Made by a program: the position numbers and the translations under genes. This document shows positions 51,708-59,250 of a DNA stretch of 64,000 nt, piece after piece. The DNA comes from an uncultured Oscillibacter sp. (GTDB lineage Bacteria; Bacillota; Clostridia; Oscillospirales; Oscillospiraceae): NCBI GenBank assembly GCA_905200545.1, contig CAJKKQ010000007.1:62001-126000 (forward strand). Direction: 5' to 3'. Position 1 is the stretch's first letter. Each line of letters opens with the position of its first letter. The notes beneath the pieces are model-generated. The model was not told the DNA's origin, did not search any database, and saw only the letters and a list, made by a program, of their open reading frames with translations.

Positions 51708-52166
51708 ATGAAGTGTCCCTATTGCGGCTACAGTGAGAGCAAGGTCATCGATTCCCGCCCCGCAGACGAGGGCAGCAGCATCCGGCGCAGGCGGGAGTGC
51801 TTGTCCTGCGGAAAGCGCTTTACCACCTACGAGACGGTGGAAAGCCTTCCCATGGTGGTGGTGAAAAAGGACGGCAGCCGTCAGAGCTTTGACCGGCGTA
51901 AGGTTCTGGGGGGTATGATCCGGGCTTGTGAGAAACGGCCGGTTCCTCTGGCGGAGCTGGAGCGCATCGCGGCGGAGATCGAGCAGGATCTGCAAAACTC
52001 CATGGAACGGGAGGTCAGCACCGAGAAGATCGGCGAGCGGGTCATGGAACGGCTGCGGGATGTGGATCAGGTGGCTTACGTGCGCTTTGCGTCGGTGTAC
52101 CGGCAGTTCAAAGATATCGACACCTTTATGGAAGAGCTCAATAAGCTCCTGGCTGATAACAAATAA
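51708..52166 (+). CDS. nrdR: NrdR, repressor of ribonucleotide reductase genes
   Basis: The protein has 152 residues, the usual length. A zinc ribbon (CPYC at residues 3-6, CLSC at 31-34) is followed by 'RFTTYE' and an ATP-cone domain ('[30 protein letters not shown]', '[23 protein letters not shown]'). NrdR binds paired NrdR boxes before nrd operons when dATP/ATP status is high. The ATG follows CGGGAGG. No nrd gene lies in the window. The leader before it is unusually structured. Confidence 0.97.
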   Translation: MKCPYCGYSESKVIDSRPADEGSSIRRRRECLSCGKRFTTYETVESLPMVVVKKDGSRQSFDRRKVLGGMIRACEKRPVPLAELERIAAEIEQDLQNSMEREVSTEKIGERVMERLRDVDQVAYVRFASVYRQFKDIDTFMEELNKLLADNK

Positions 52167-52177
52167 TCACCAAAAAA

Positions 52178-52213
52178 GCGGGGTCCCGGGCGCCGTGGCG
52201 TCCGGGATCCGTT
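52178..52213 (+). terminator. nrdR terminator
   Basis: A long imperfect stem around 52180-52211 (GTCCCGGGCGCC pairs with GGCGTCCGGGAT) is followed by GTTTAT. Confidence 0.7.
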
Positions 52214-52232
52214 TATATCGGAAATGGTACGC

Positions 52233-52261
52233 TTGCACCGCCATGGGACGTATGCTATAAT
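52233..52261 (+). promoter_or_regulatory. Strong promoter pointing antisense into the DUF4363 gene
   Basis: TTGCAC (52233-52238), 17-bp spacer, TATAAT (52256-52261) on the plus strand, 10 bases before the 3' end of the minus-strand DUF4363 gene. No plus-strand gene follows for about 1.4 kb. Confidence 0.6.
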
Positions 52262-52271
52262 ATGCCCCATG

Positions 52272-52652
52272 CTAGAGGACATTTTTAATGCTCAGCTGTT
52301 CCATCTCTGAGAGAAGCCGCAGCTGATGGCGTAAGTCCGACAGCTCACCCAGCAGGCTGCTCTCCTCCTGGAGGCAGATAAAGACAGCGGCCCGGCGGTA
52401 CATGGCCTCTGCCTCATCCAGCACATCATGATGGCTGACGATGTGGAGATAGGCCTGGCTGGAAGACCAGTCGCCGTAGCTCTCCTCCAGGGCTTGATAG
52501 GCCTCTTCCCAGGCCCCGTCCGTTGCCAGCGCTTCCACCTGGTCCAGCTGGCCCTGCCAGCGCTGGGTGCGCCCGGCCATGGAGGCGCTGTTCCAAAGAG
52601 CCAGGGATAAAACCGCCAGCAGTGTCAGGACAGAGAGAAAATAGGCTTTCAT
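52272..52652 (-). CDS. DUF4363-type small secreted or anchored protein
   Basis: The protein has 126 residues; ATG 52652 overlaps the stop of the DUF421 gene (ATGA). An N-terminal helix (about residues 3-22) is followed by an all-helical outside domain, 'QLDQVEALATDGAWEEAYQALEESYGDW...HHDVLDEAEAMYRRAAVF', in the style of DUF4363 proteins, which are regularly coupled to DUF421 (YetF-like) membrane proteins in spore formers. The function of the pair is unknown. Confidence 0.78.
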   Translation of the reverse strand: MKAYFLSVLTLLAVLSLALWNSASMAGRTQRWQGQLDQVEALATDGAWEEAYQALEESYGDWSSSQAYLHIVSHHDVLDEAEAMYRRAAVFICLQEESSLLGELSDLRHQLRLLSEMEQLSIKNVL

Positions 52653-53332
52653 GCTTTGCGCTCCTTCCGAATGCAAAGAACGCTGCCTTTTTGATCCAGC
52701 GTCAGCAAAAAGACCTCCCGGGGGGAGGTGAGGTGGCGGGAGCGGAGCTGCTTTGCAAGCCACTCTTCGTCCCGGCCGCACAGCGCCAGGTTCCGGCTGA
52801 GCACCCGGCCATCGTTAATAAGAACAACCGGCAGTGTCACCTCGTCAGGCCCTTTGAGTTTCAGCTGCTGGGCTGTGGGAGGCTGACAGCGGCCCCAGGG
52901 CAGCACGGAGAGCTCTCCGGAGTTTTCCAGGACTGCGTATTTCACATCCTGGATGTCGGCAATCCCCTGTTCCCGCAGCTCCTCCATGAGCTCGTCCAGG
53001 GTGAAGCGGTTTTTCCGCATGGCGTCCTGCTGTACCTGCCCCTCCCAAATGAGGATGGTGGGCTTTCCGCACACCAGTGCCCGGAAGCGCAGGTTGTTGA
53101 GGCAGATCTGGCTCAGCAGCAGGGAGACAGCCAGCAGTGTGGCAATGGGGATCAGCCCGGTCAGCAGCGGGATTCCGAAATCCTGCATGGGAACGGTGGC
53201 CAGATCTGAGATCATCATGGTCATCACCAGCTCGCTGGGTTCCAGTTCGCCGATCTGGCGTTTGCCGGTCAGGCGCAGCCCCAGCATGATGAAAAAGTAG
53301 AGGATCAGCGTGCGAAAAAACGCGGTGATCAT
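52649..53332 (-). CDS. DUF421 (YetF-like) membrane protein
   Basis: The protein has 227 residues, the family's length; ATG behind AAAAGGAGGG. Three N-terminal helices (about residues 5-80) with the family motif 'LGLRLTGKRQIGELEPSELVMTMMISDLATVPM', then a cytosolic domain 'CGKPTILIWEGQVQQDAMRKNRFTLDELMEELREQGI' and 'YAVLENSGELSVLP'. In Bacillus such proteins are linked to spore germination or envelope function, but activity is not established. It is coupled to the DUF4363 gene. Transcribed away from glmS. Confidence 0.92.
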   Translation of the reverse strand: MITAFFRTLILYFFIMLGLRLTGKRQIGELEPSELVMTMMISDLATVPMQDFGIPLLTGLIPIATLLAVSLLLSQICLNNLRFRALVCGKPTILIWEGQVQQDAMRKNRFTLDELMEELREQGIADIQDVKYAVLENSGELSVLPWGRCQPPTAQQLKLKGPDEVTLPVVLINDGRVLSRNLALCGRDEEWLAKQLRSRHLTSPREVFLLTLDQKGSVLCIRKERKA

Positions 53333-53464
53333 AGCGCGTCCCTCCTTTTTGCGTAGTATTTGCAGGGACGTAAGCTTTATCCCGGATATCGCGCCCCATG
53401 GGGAGCGTTATCATATACAGCATCCAATTCGCAGAGGTGAAAGGAGATCATGGGCCAGAGCCCA

Positions 53465-53665
53465 TCACAGCGCCAGCGCCCGCCCTGTTTCGGGGCGGGA
53501 CGACGAGGAGGAGGGAGCAAACGGGGCCGGTGTGCCCTGTGATCGAAGGTTTCGGCGGGTGCCCTTCCGTGTCCACGGGCGCGTAACACAGTTGGCAAAT
53601 ACGCAGGCGACTGCGGAACAAAGGGACTGTGACCGTGGGGAAAAGCGGCAAATATCTGCGTGTTT
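53465..53665 (+). ncRNA. glmS ribozyme
   Basis: The leader carries the conserved glmS catalytic core: AGCGCCAG with the cleavage site before G53470, a GC-rich P2/P2a arm (CCCGCCC/GGGCGGG), GACGAGGAGGAGGG, TCGAA...TTTCGGCGGGTGCCC, and a P3-P4 region with ACAGTTGGCAAATACGC and GCGGAAC. GlcN6P acts as the ribozyme cofactor; self-cleavage destabilises the mRNA, so glmS falls when its product is high. Arms are more GC-rich than in Bacillus. The transcript start is uncertain; a CGCCCC-ATG-GGGAGCG hairpin and TTATCATATAC lie before it (53391-53417). Confidence 0.9.
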
Positions 53666-53721
53666 GTCCTTTTGAACGCATATACTTTTGTGGAATACAT
53701 TCAGGAGGATATTAGCTATAT

Positions 53722-55560
53722 ATGTGTGGAATTATTGGCTTTGTGGGAGCGGTGAGCGCTGCTCCTATCTTGTTGGAGGGACTGGAGCGCATGGAATACC
53801 GGGGTTATGACTCCGCCGGCGTAGCCGTCCGGGCCGACGACGGCACGCTTCAGGTGCGCAAGACCAAGGGCCGGTTGAAGGTCCTCTCGGATCTCATTCA
53901 CGGAGGCGCGGATCTGAAGGGGTGCCAGGGTATCGGACACACCCGTTGGGCTACTCACGGGGAACCCAGCGACGTCAATGCCCATCCCCATGTCAGTGCA
54001 GATGGATCCATTGCCCTGGTGCACAACGGCATCATCGAAAACTACCAGGAGATCAAGGAACACCTGCTGCAAAAGGGCGTGACATTCACCTCGGATACGG
54101 ACTCTGAGGTTGTGGCGCAGTTACTGGAGGTCTACTATCGGGAAAACGGCAACATGCTGGACGCGGTTTCCCGTACCCTGCACCGGATCGAGGGCTCCTA
54201 CGCCTTCGGCATTTTGTGCAGCGATTATCCCAATGCCATCATTGCCGCCCGCAAGGACAGCCCCTTGATCCTGGGGTATGGCAAGGAGGGAAATTTCCTG
54301 GCCTCCGACGTCACCGCCATCCTGCGCTATACCCGGGATGTGAGCTACATGGACGACGGAGAGATCGCCGTCATCACCCGGGACAGCATCGATGTGTTCA
54401 ACAGCGAGCTGGTGCCGGTGGATAAGGCCCGTGTGACGGTGGACTGGGACGTCTCTGCAGCGGAGAAGGGCGGCTACGCCCACTTTATGGTCAAGGAGAT
54501 CTTTGAACAGCCCGAGGCTATCCGCAAGACCATCTCTCCCCGCATCCGGGACGGCCGGGTGGTGCTGGACGATTTGGATATGCCGGCGGATTATATCAAA
54601 AATGTGGATCGCATCTTCATCATTGCCTGCGGATCTTCCTACCATGTGGGAATGGTCAGCAAGTACATCTGGGAGAAGCTGCTGCGCCGCCCGGTGGAGG
54701 TGATGCTGGCCTCGGAGTTCCGCTACTGCGATCCGCTGGTGGACGAAAAGTCCCTGGTCATCGTCATTAGCCAGTCCGGTGAAACCCTGGATACCATGGC
54801 GGCGATGCGGGAGGCCAAGCGCCGGGGCGGCCGGACACTGGCCATCGTCAACGTGGTGGGATCTTCCATTGCACGGGAGGCCGACGACGTGCTCTATACC
54901 TGGGCGGGGCCTGAGATCGCTGTGGCTACCACCAAGGCCTACTCCACCCAGCTGGTGCTGATGGATCTGGTGGGTCTGTACCTGGCGGACGAACTGGGAT
55001 CTCTGGATCCGGCGGAGTACAGCGCCATCATGTCTGAGATGCAGCGTCTGCCGGAGAAAATGGAGGCGTTTCTGGCCCATACCGAGGATATCCAGTATTA
55101 CGCCTCCCGGTATTTCAACCACAACTCCGTGTTCTTTATCGGCCGCAATCTGGACTATGCCATGGGATTGGAGGGTTCGCTGAAGCTCAAGGAGATCAGC
55201 TACATCCACTCCGAGGCCTACGCCTCCGGCGAACTTAAGCACGGCACCATCTCCCTGATCGAGCCCGGTACACTGGTAGTGGCCCTGGGAACCTATGCGC
55301 CGCTTTTCGACAAAGCCATGAGCAACGTGGTTGAGGTGAAGGCCCGGGGAGCCGAAGTCCTGGCCATTACCGGTGAGGACTTCCGGGAACGGATGGAAAA
55401 AACCGCCGATGCCGTCATCACCGTGCCGGAGACCCATCCGGTGCTTCAGCCCTCGTTGGGAATTGTTCCCATGCAGCTGTTCGCCTACTATGTGGCTCTG
55501 CAAAGAGGCTGCGACATCGATAAGCCCCGGAACCTGGCAAAATCCGTGACGGTGGAGTGA
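53722..55560 (+). CDS. glmS: Glutamine-fructose-6-phosphate aminotransferase (isomerizing)
   Basis: The protein has 612 residues, typical. It makes glucosamine-6-phosphate from fructose-6-phosphate and glutamine, the first step to UDP-GlcNAc and peptidoglycan. Residue Cys2 ('MCGIIGFVG') is the glutaminase nucleophile; the Ntn domain shows 'GYDSAGVAV', 'HTRWATHGEPS' and 'NGIIENYQEIK'. SIS domains follow: 'IACGSSYHVGMVSKYIWEKL', 'VISQSGETLDTMAAMREAKRRG' and 'HGTISLIEPGTLVVALG', ending in 'YYVALQRGCDIDKPRNLAKSVTVE'. The ATG follows CAGGAGG. The upstream ribozyme controls it. Confidence 0.98.
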   Translation: MCGIIGFVGAVSAAPILLEGLERMEYRGYDSAGVAVRADDGTLQVRKTKGRLKVLSDLIHGGADLKGCQGIGHTRWATHGEPSDVNAHPHVSADGSIALVHNGIIENYQEIKEHLLQKGVTFTSDTDSEVVAQLLEVYYRENGNMLDAVSRTLHRIEGSYAFGILCSDYPNAIIAARKDSPLILGYGKEGNFLASDVTAILRYTRDVSYMDDGEIAVITRDSIDVFNSELVPVDKARVTVDWDVSAAEKGGYAHFMVKEIFEQPEAIRKTISPRIRDGRVVLDDLDMPADYIKNVDRIFIIACGSSYHVGMVSKYIWEKLLRRPVEVMLASEFRYCDPLVDEKSLVIVISQSGETLDTMAAMREAKRRGGRTLAIVNVVGSSIAREADDVLYTWAGPEIAVATTKAYSTQLVLMDLVGLYLADELGSLDPAEYSAIMSEMQRLPEKMEAFLAHTEDIQYYASRYFNHNSVFFIGRNLDYAMGLEGSLKLKEISYIHSEAYASGELKHGTISLIEPGTLVVALGTYAPLFDKAMSNVVEVKARGAEVLAITGEDFRERMEKTADAVITVPETHPVLQPSLGIVPMQLFAYYVALQRGCDIDKPRNLAKSVTVE

Positions 55561-55620
55561 GCCGCTGTCCCTGCATCCAATCCGTCTCCCCGCGTCTTAT
55601 GACGCGGGGAGTTTTTTGCC

Positions 55621-55679
55621 TTGACATATATAGGGAACCGATATATACTGGCAGCAGTGATATATAGGGAACCGATATA
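55621..55679 (+). promoter_or_regulatory. padR promoter with two identical 20-bp operators
   Basis: TTGACA (55621-55626), 17-bp spacer, TATACT (55644-55649). An exact 20-base direct repeat, ATATATAGGGAACCGATATA, occurs at 55626-55645 and 55660-55679, 34 bp apart. The first covers the spacer, the second the start region, ideal for autorepression by the encoded PadR. Confidence 0.75.
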
Positions 55680-55693
55680 ATGGAGGCGTGGGA

Positions 55694-56041
55694 ATGGAAC
55701 TGGACAAGGGCTTGGTAAGCGGCAGCATGGCGCTGCTGGTACTGAAATTGCTGGAGGACGGGGATCAGTACGGCTATGAGATGATCGAATCCCTGCGGCT
55801 GCGCAGCGATGATACCTTTCACTTAAAGGCGGGGACACTGTATCCCCTGCTCCATGGCCTGGAAGAACAGGGACTGGTAACCGCCTACGAAGGGGCGGCG
55901 GCAGCCGGGAAGCCCCGGCGGTATTATCATCTGACGGATCAGGGCCGGGCAGCCCTGCATGAAAAAGAGACCGCCTGGAATACCTATGCCGCGGCGGTGC
56001 ACCGGGTTTTGGAGGGAGGGGCCTGCTGTGGGGAAGCCTGA
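55694..56041 (+). CDS. PadR-family transcriptional regulator
   Basis: The protein has 115 residues, as usual for short PadR proteins. I prefer the ATG at 55694 (GGAGG 7 bases upstream) over a GTG at 55688. The winged helix has 'LLVLKLLEDGDQYGYEMIESLRLRSDDTFHLKAGTLYPLLHGLEEQGLV' in parts: the 'YGYEMI' and 'GTLYPLLHGLEEQGLV' blocks are the family hallmarks. A C-terminal helix serves dimerisation. It overlaps the next gene by 14 bases and surely co-regulates it. Two identical repeats on the promoter are its likely binding sites. Confidence 0.93.
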   Translation: MELDKGLVSGSMALLVLKLLEDGDQYGYEMIESLRLRSDDTFHLKAGTLYPLLHGLEEQGLVTAYEGAAAAGKPRRYYHLTDQGRAALHEKETAWNTYAAAVHRVLEGGACCGEA

Positions 56042-57368
56042 GACCATGGAGGCGTATCTGGCAGCAGCCGGGGAGCAGCTCCGCTGGCGGCGGGCCCGTC
56101 CCCTGGTACTGCGGGAGCTGGGGCGGCATCTGGAGGATCAGCGGGATGCTTTTGTGCAGGAAGGGCATAGCCCGGAGGAGGCGGAGCGCCTGGCGGTGGA
56201 AGAGATGGGAGATCCGGAGATTGTGGGAGCAGAGCTGGATGCCCTCCACCGGCCCCGGCCCCAGTGGGGGCCTCTGACCATGATTGTACTTTTGGCGTTG
56301 CTGGGGGGCTTTTTGCGGGTGTGGCTGACAGCTGCCGGTGCGCCCTATTACGACGATATCGACCCGGTGCGGACAGCTTTGGCGGTGCTGTTGGGGACAG
56401 GCGGTCTCATTGGGATGTATTTCCTGGACTGCGCTGTGCTGGTTCGCCGGGCCGGGGCTGTTTATCTGCTGGCTCTGGCAGCAGGGGTTTTCAGCCTGAT
56501 CCATTCGCCCAATATCAGCAATGTTTCCTACTACACCCGCTATGTGGTGCTGTGCTACCCGGTGGTGTATGTCCTGTGGGTGTGCCGCTGCCGGGGCGGT
56601 GGAGCGGGAAGGCTGCTTCTTGCACTGGCAGGTGGAGTTCCTCTGGCCGTGGTTTGCATACTGGCACCCTCTGTTACGGGATTGCTGTTGTTGCTTTTAA
56701 CGGGTTTCATCGTATTGCTGATGGCCATCCGCATGGGCTGGTTCCATGTTTCCCGGGGAAAGGCTACGGTCCTGATTTGCGGGTTGGCTGCCGTGATGGC
56801 AGGCGGCACCCTGTCTGTGATTACCTCCGTTGGCAGATTCATGTTCTTCTTACATCCTGAGACGGATCCCAGTGGCAGAGGATATCAGGCCCTGGCGATT
56901 CGACAAGCGGTGGCTGCTGCCCGATGGGTAGGAGAGGGAAGCGGCGAGGCGTTGGAACCCTTTACACCTTACGAGCGGATGGTGCCGGGGTGGAGCCGGG
57001 ATTTTCTCTTGACCACGGTCATATTTAAACTGGGCTGGCTGGCGTGTCTGGTACTGGTGGCGGCCCTGGCGGGGCTGCTGGTGTGGCTGCTTGTGCGCTG
57101 CCGCCGTCAGCGGAGCCAGTGGGGGCGGATTCTGGCCCTGGCAGTCCTGATTCCCTTCGGACTGCAGCTTTTTGGAAGTGTTGTACTGAACCTGGGATTT
57201 GTGCTTACCAGTGTCCATGTACCGCTGCTGGTGGGGAACTTACATACCGTGATGGATCTGACGTTCCTGGGTCTGACCCTGTCGGTTTTGCGGGGTGACG
57301 CGGCGGGCAGGATGGAGGATGCCGCCGTGACGGAGAAGCCGCTGCGGATCCCGCTGTTTGTCCGATAA
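56028..57368 (+). CDS. HAAS domain fused to FtsW/RodA-like multi-spanning membrane protein
   Basis: The protein has 446 residues from GTG 56028 (GGAGGGAGG 8 bases upstream, overlap with padR); an ATG at 56046 is the alternative. Residues 1-75 form a HAAS helical domain ('LVLRELGRHLEDQRDAFVQEG', 'AERLAVEEMGDPEIVG'). About ten membrane helices follow. The last third, 'GYQALAIRQAVAAARW...EGSGEA', 'SRDFLLTTVIFKLGWLA' and 'FGLQLFGSVVLNLGF', follows the FtsW/RodA/SpoVE pattern (GYQxxQS..., DFIFAVI.EELG, ...QALINIGV), but the final P-F-I-S-Y-G-G is not conserved. It may be a cell-wall polymerase relative under PadR control, or only a sensor; not settled. Confidence 0.65.
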   Translation: MGKPETMEAYLAAAGEQLRWRRARPLVLRELGRHLEDQRDAFVQEGHSPEEAERLAVEEMGDPEIVGAELDALHRPRPQWGPLTMIVLLALLGGFLRVWLTAAGAPYYDDIDPVRTALAVLLGTGGLIGMYFLDCAVLVRRAGAVYLLALAAGVFSLIHSPNISNVSYYTRYVVLCYPVVYVLWVCRCRGGGAGRLLLALAGGVPLAVVCILAPSVTGLLLLLLTGFIVLLMAIRMGWFHVSRGKATVLICGLAAVMAGGTLSVITSVGRFMFFLHPETDPSGRGYQALAIRQAVAAARWVGEGSGEALEPFTPYERMVPGWSRDFLLTTVIFKLGWLACLVLVAALAGLLVWLLVRCRRQRSQWGRILALAVLIPFGLQLFGSVVLNLGFVLTSVHVPLLVGNLHTVMDLTFLGLTLSVLRGDAAGRMEDAAVTEKPLRIPLFVR

Positions 57369-57395
57369 ATCCCCATTTTTTCCTGTGGCGGAACG

Positions 57396-57423
57396 TTGAC
57401 ACCGCAGGGAGCGTTATGATAAT
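57396..57423 (+). promoter_or_regulatory. Promoter of the SLH-GH25 gene
   Basis: TTGACA (57396-57401), 16-bp spacer, GATAAT (57418-57423), within a TATGATAATATG stretch that allows more than one register. Confidence 0.65.
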
Positions 57424-57428
57424 ATGTA

Positions 57429-57478
57429 AACCAGATTTGCTGGTTCCCGCCGTTTCGATGGGACGGCGGGAACTTTTT
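57429..57478 (+). terminator. Terminator or attenuator in the SLH-GH25 leader
   Basis: An 11-bp stem GTTCCCGCCGT (57443-57453)/ACGGCGGGAAC (57463-57473) with TTTTT lies between promoter and gene. A smaller hairpin AACCAG/CTGGTT (57429-57434/57440-57445) shares bases GTT with it, so the two are mutually exclusive at their border. Confidence 0.6.
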
Positions 57479-57527
57479 CGCGGCGCGGGGCGTCGAATCT
57501 TGTCAGATCATTGAAGGGAGAGCAGCC

Positions 57528-59180
57528 ATGAAGAGAAAGCGTTTGTTGGCGGGGGCCTTGGCTCTGGCTATGACAGTGGGAATGGCCGTGACGCCGGCCG
57601 GTGCCGTGTTTACCGATACCGCCGGACATTGGGCTTCCGGCGCCATCGACAAGTGGAGCCAGGAGTACGGCATTATTCAGGGATATGAGGACGGCACGTT
57701 CCGGCCGGACAATTCCATCACCCGGGGTGCCTTCGCAGGGATTCTGGACCGCTTTATGAAGTACCAGGCCATTTCTTCTGCCGCCACCTTTACGGACACG
57801 GCGGGAACCTACTGGGAGCAGCCGATCCTGAAGCTCCACGCCGCCGGCGTGTATCTGGGCAACAACGGCCAGGCCCTCTCTACCGATACCATTACCCGCC
57901 AGCAGGCTGTGGCCATGATTGCCCGTGCCTTTGGCATCACCGGGCAGAGCACGGCTCTTACCTATCTGGACGAGGCCCAGATCGCGGACTATGCCCGCCC
58001 CTATGTGGCGGAGATGACGGCCCGTGGATACATCAATGATTCCGCCAATGGGTATTTCCGGCCCACTGATGCCATTACCCGGGCGGAGATCGTCAACATC
58101 CTCAACAATATGGTGGATGTGCTGATCCAGGAGCAGGGCACCTATTCCGATATGGTGGAGGGCTCGCTGATGATCAATGCCTCCGAAGGTGCCGAGCTGC
58201 TGGATATGAGCATCGGCGGGAACCTGATCATTGCTCCCGGCGTAACAGGGACGGTGACACTGACCAATGTGGCCATTGGCGGAGATATCCTGAATTTCGG
58301 CAGCGCCGAGCTGAAAGTTCTGGAGCCCGAAGAGGAAAAGCCGGATACACCAGATAAGGATGAAAAGCCGGAGGAGCCTGCGGAGCCGTCCAAGTATCCC
58401 TGGGTGGCGGCAGATGGTTATGTGAACTACGATAATTATAATGTTCCCATCTACAGCGGCGTGGAGACCAGCAAGGTGGCTCAGCCGGATTTCGTTTGGG
58501 ATGACGAAGACACAGACCGCCTGGTGTATGTGGGCAGGGAATATGATACCCGCTTTGGTATTGATGTTTCTGCCTATCAGAACCAGGCTACCGCCGGGAA
58601 GACCATCGACTGGGAGGCCGTGGCCAACGACGGCGTGGAGTTTGTCATGGTGCGGGCCGGCTTCCGCGGCTACGGCACGGGCTCGTTGAACCGGGATGCC
58701 TACTGCCTGCAGAATGTGGACGGTGCCATGGATGCCGGACTGGAGACAGGGGTGTATTTCTTCTCTCAGGCCATCACCGTGGAGGAGGCTATTGAAGAGG
58801 CGGATTATGTGCTCTCCATTCTGGATGGCCGCAAGATCACAGGCCCCATCGCCTATGACTGGGAGATGCACGACTCCACCTACCGGGTTTACGGCACTAC
58901 GCCGGAGGTAGCCACTGCCTGTGCCCTGGCATTCTGCCAGCGGATTGAGGAGGCGGGCTATGAGCCCATGGTGTATATGAGCAAGTATGTGGGCTATAAC
59001 AAGTTCAACCTGCCCCAGCTGGCCAAGTACCCCATCTGGTTCCCGGAGTATAAGAGCGCCAGCTCGGAACGGCTTTATCCCGCGTTCTACTACCAGATGG
59101 ATATCTGGCAGTTCTCCAGCAGCTGCTCCATCGACGGGATCGGCGGCCGGGTGGACGCCAATATCCAGTTCCTCCGCTAA
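57528..59180 (+). CDS. Secreted SLH-domain protein with GH25 lysozyme
   Basis: The protein has 550 residues; ATG behind AAGGGAG. A signal peptide (about residues 1-26, 'AVTPAGAVFTD') is followed by three S-layer homology repeats ('FTDTAGHWASGAIDKW...GYEDGTFRPDNSITRG', then two more to about 205), a beta-rich stretch, a Pro/Glu/Lys/Asp linker (near 265-290), and a GH25 muramidase domain: 'RFGIDVSAYQN' (Asp near 345), 'IAYDWEMHDST' (Glu near 443) and closing 'IWQFSSSCSIDGIGGRVDANIQ'. It binds the cell wall through SLH and cuts glycan strands. Its leader has a possible attenuator. Confidence 0.95.
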   Translation: MKRKRLLAGALALAMTVGMAVTPAGAVFTDTAGHWASGAIDKWSQEYGIIQGYEDGTFRPDNSITRGAFAGILDRFMKYQAISSAATFTDTAGTYWEQPILKLHAAGVYLGNNGQALSTDTITRQQAVAMIARAFGITGQSTALTYLDEAQIADYARPYVAEMTARGYINDSANGYFRPTDAITRAEIVNILNNMVDVLIQEQGTYSDMVEGSLMINASEGAELLDMSIGGNLIIAPGVTGTVTLTNVAIGGDILNFGSAELKVLEPEEEKPDTPDKDEKPEEPAEPSKYPWVAADGYVNYDNYNVPIYSGVETSKVAQPDFVWDDEDTDRLVYVGREYDTRFGIDVSAYQNQATAGKTIDWEAVANDGVEFVMVRAGFRGYGTGSLNRDAYCLQNVDGAMDAGLETGVYFFSQAITVEEAIEEADYVLSILDGRKITGPIAYDWEMHDSTYRVYGTTPEVATACALAFCQRIEEAGYEPMVYMSKYVGYNKFNLPQLAKYPIWFPEYKSASSERLYPAFYYQMDIWQFSSSCSIDGIGGRVDANIQFLR

Positions 59181-59198
59181 ACTCAAGCGCCCAAACAA

Positions 59199-59236
59199 AA
59201 ACGCACGCCCCGTCCTACCGGACGGGGCGTGCGTTT
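59199..59236. terminator. Bidirectional intrinsic terminator
   Basis: A perfect 17-bp stem runs from 59199 to 59215 and 59220 to 59236 around the loop TACC, with A-run and T-run sides, between convergent genes. Confidence 0.95.
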
Positions 59237-59250
59237 CGTTTGAATTGGGC

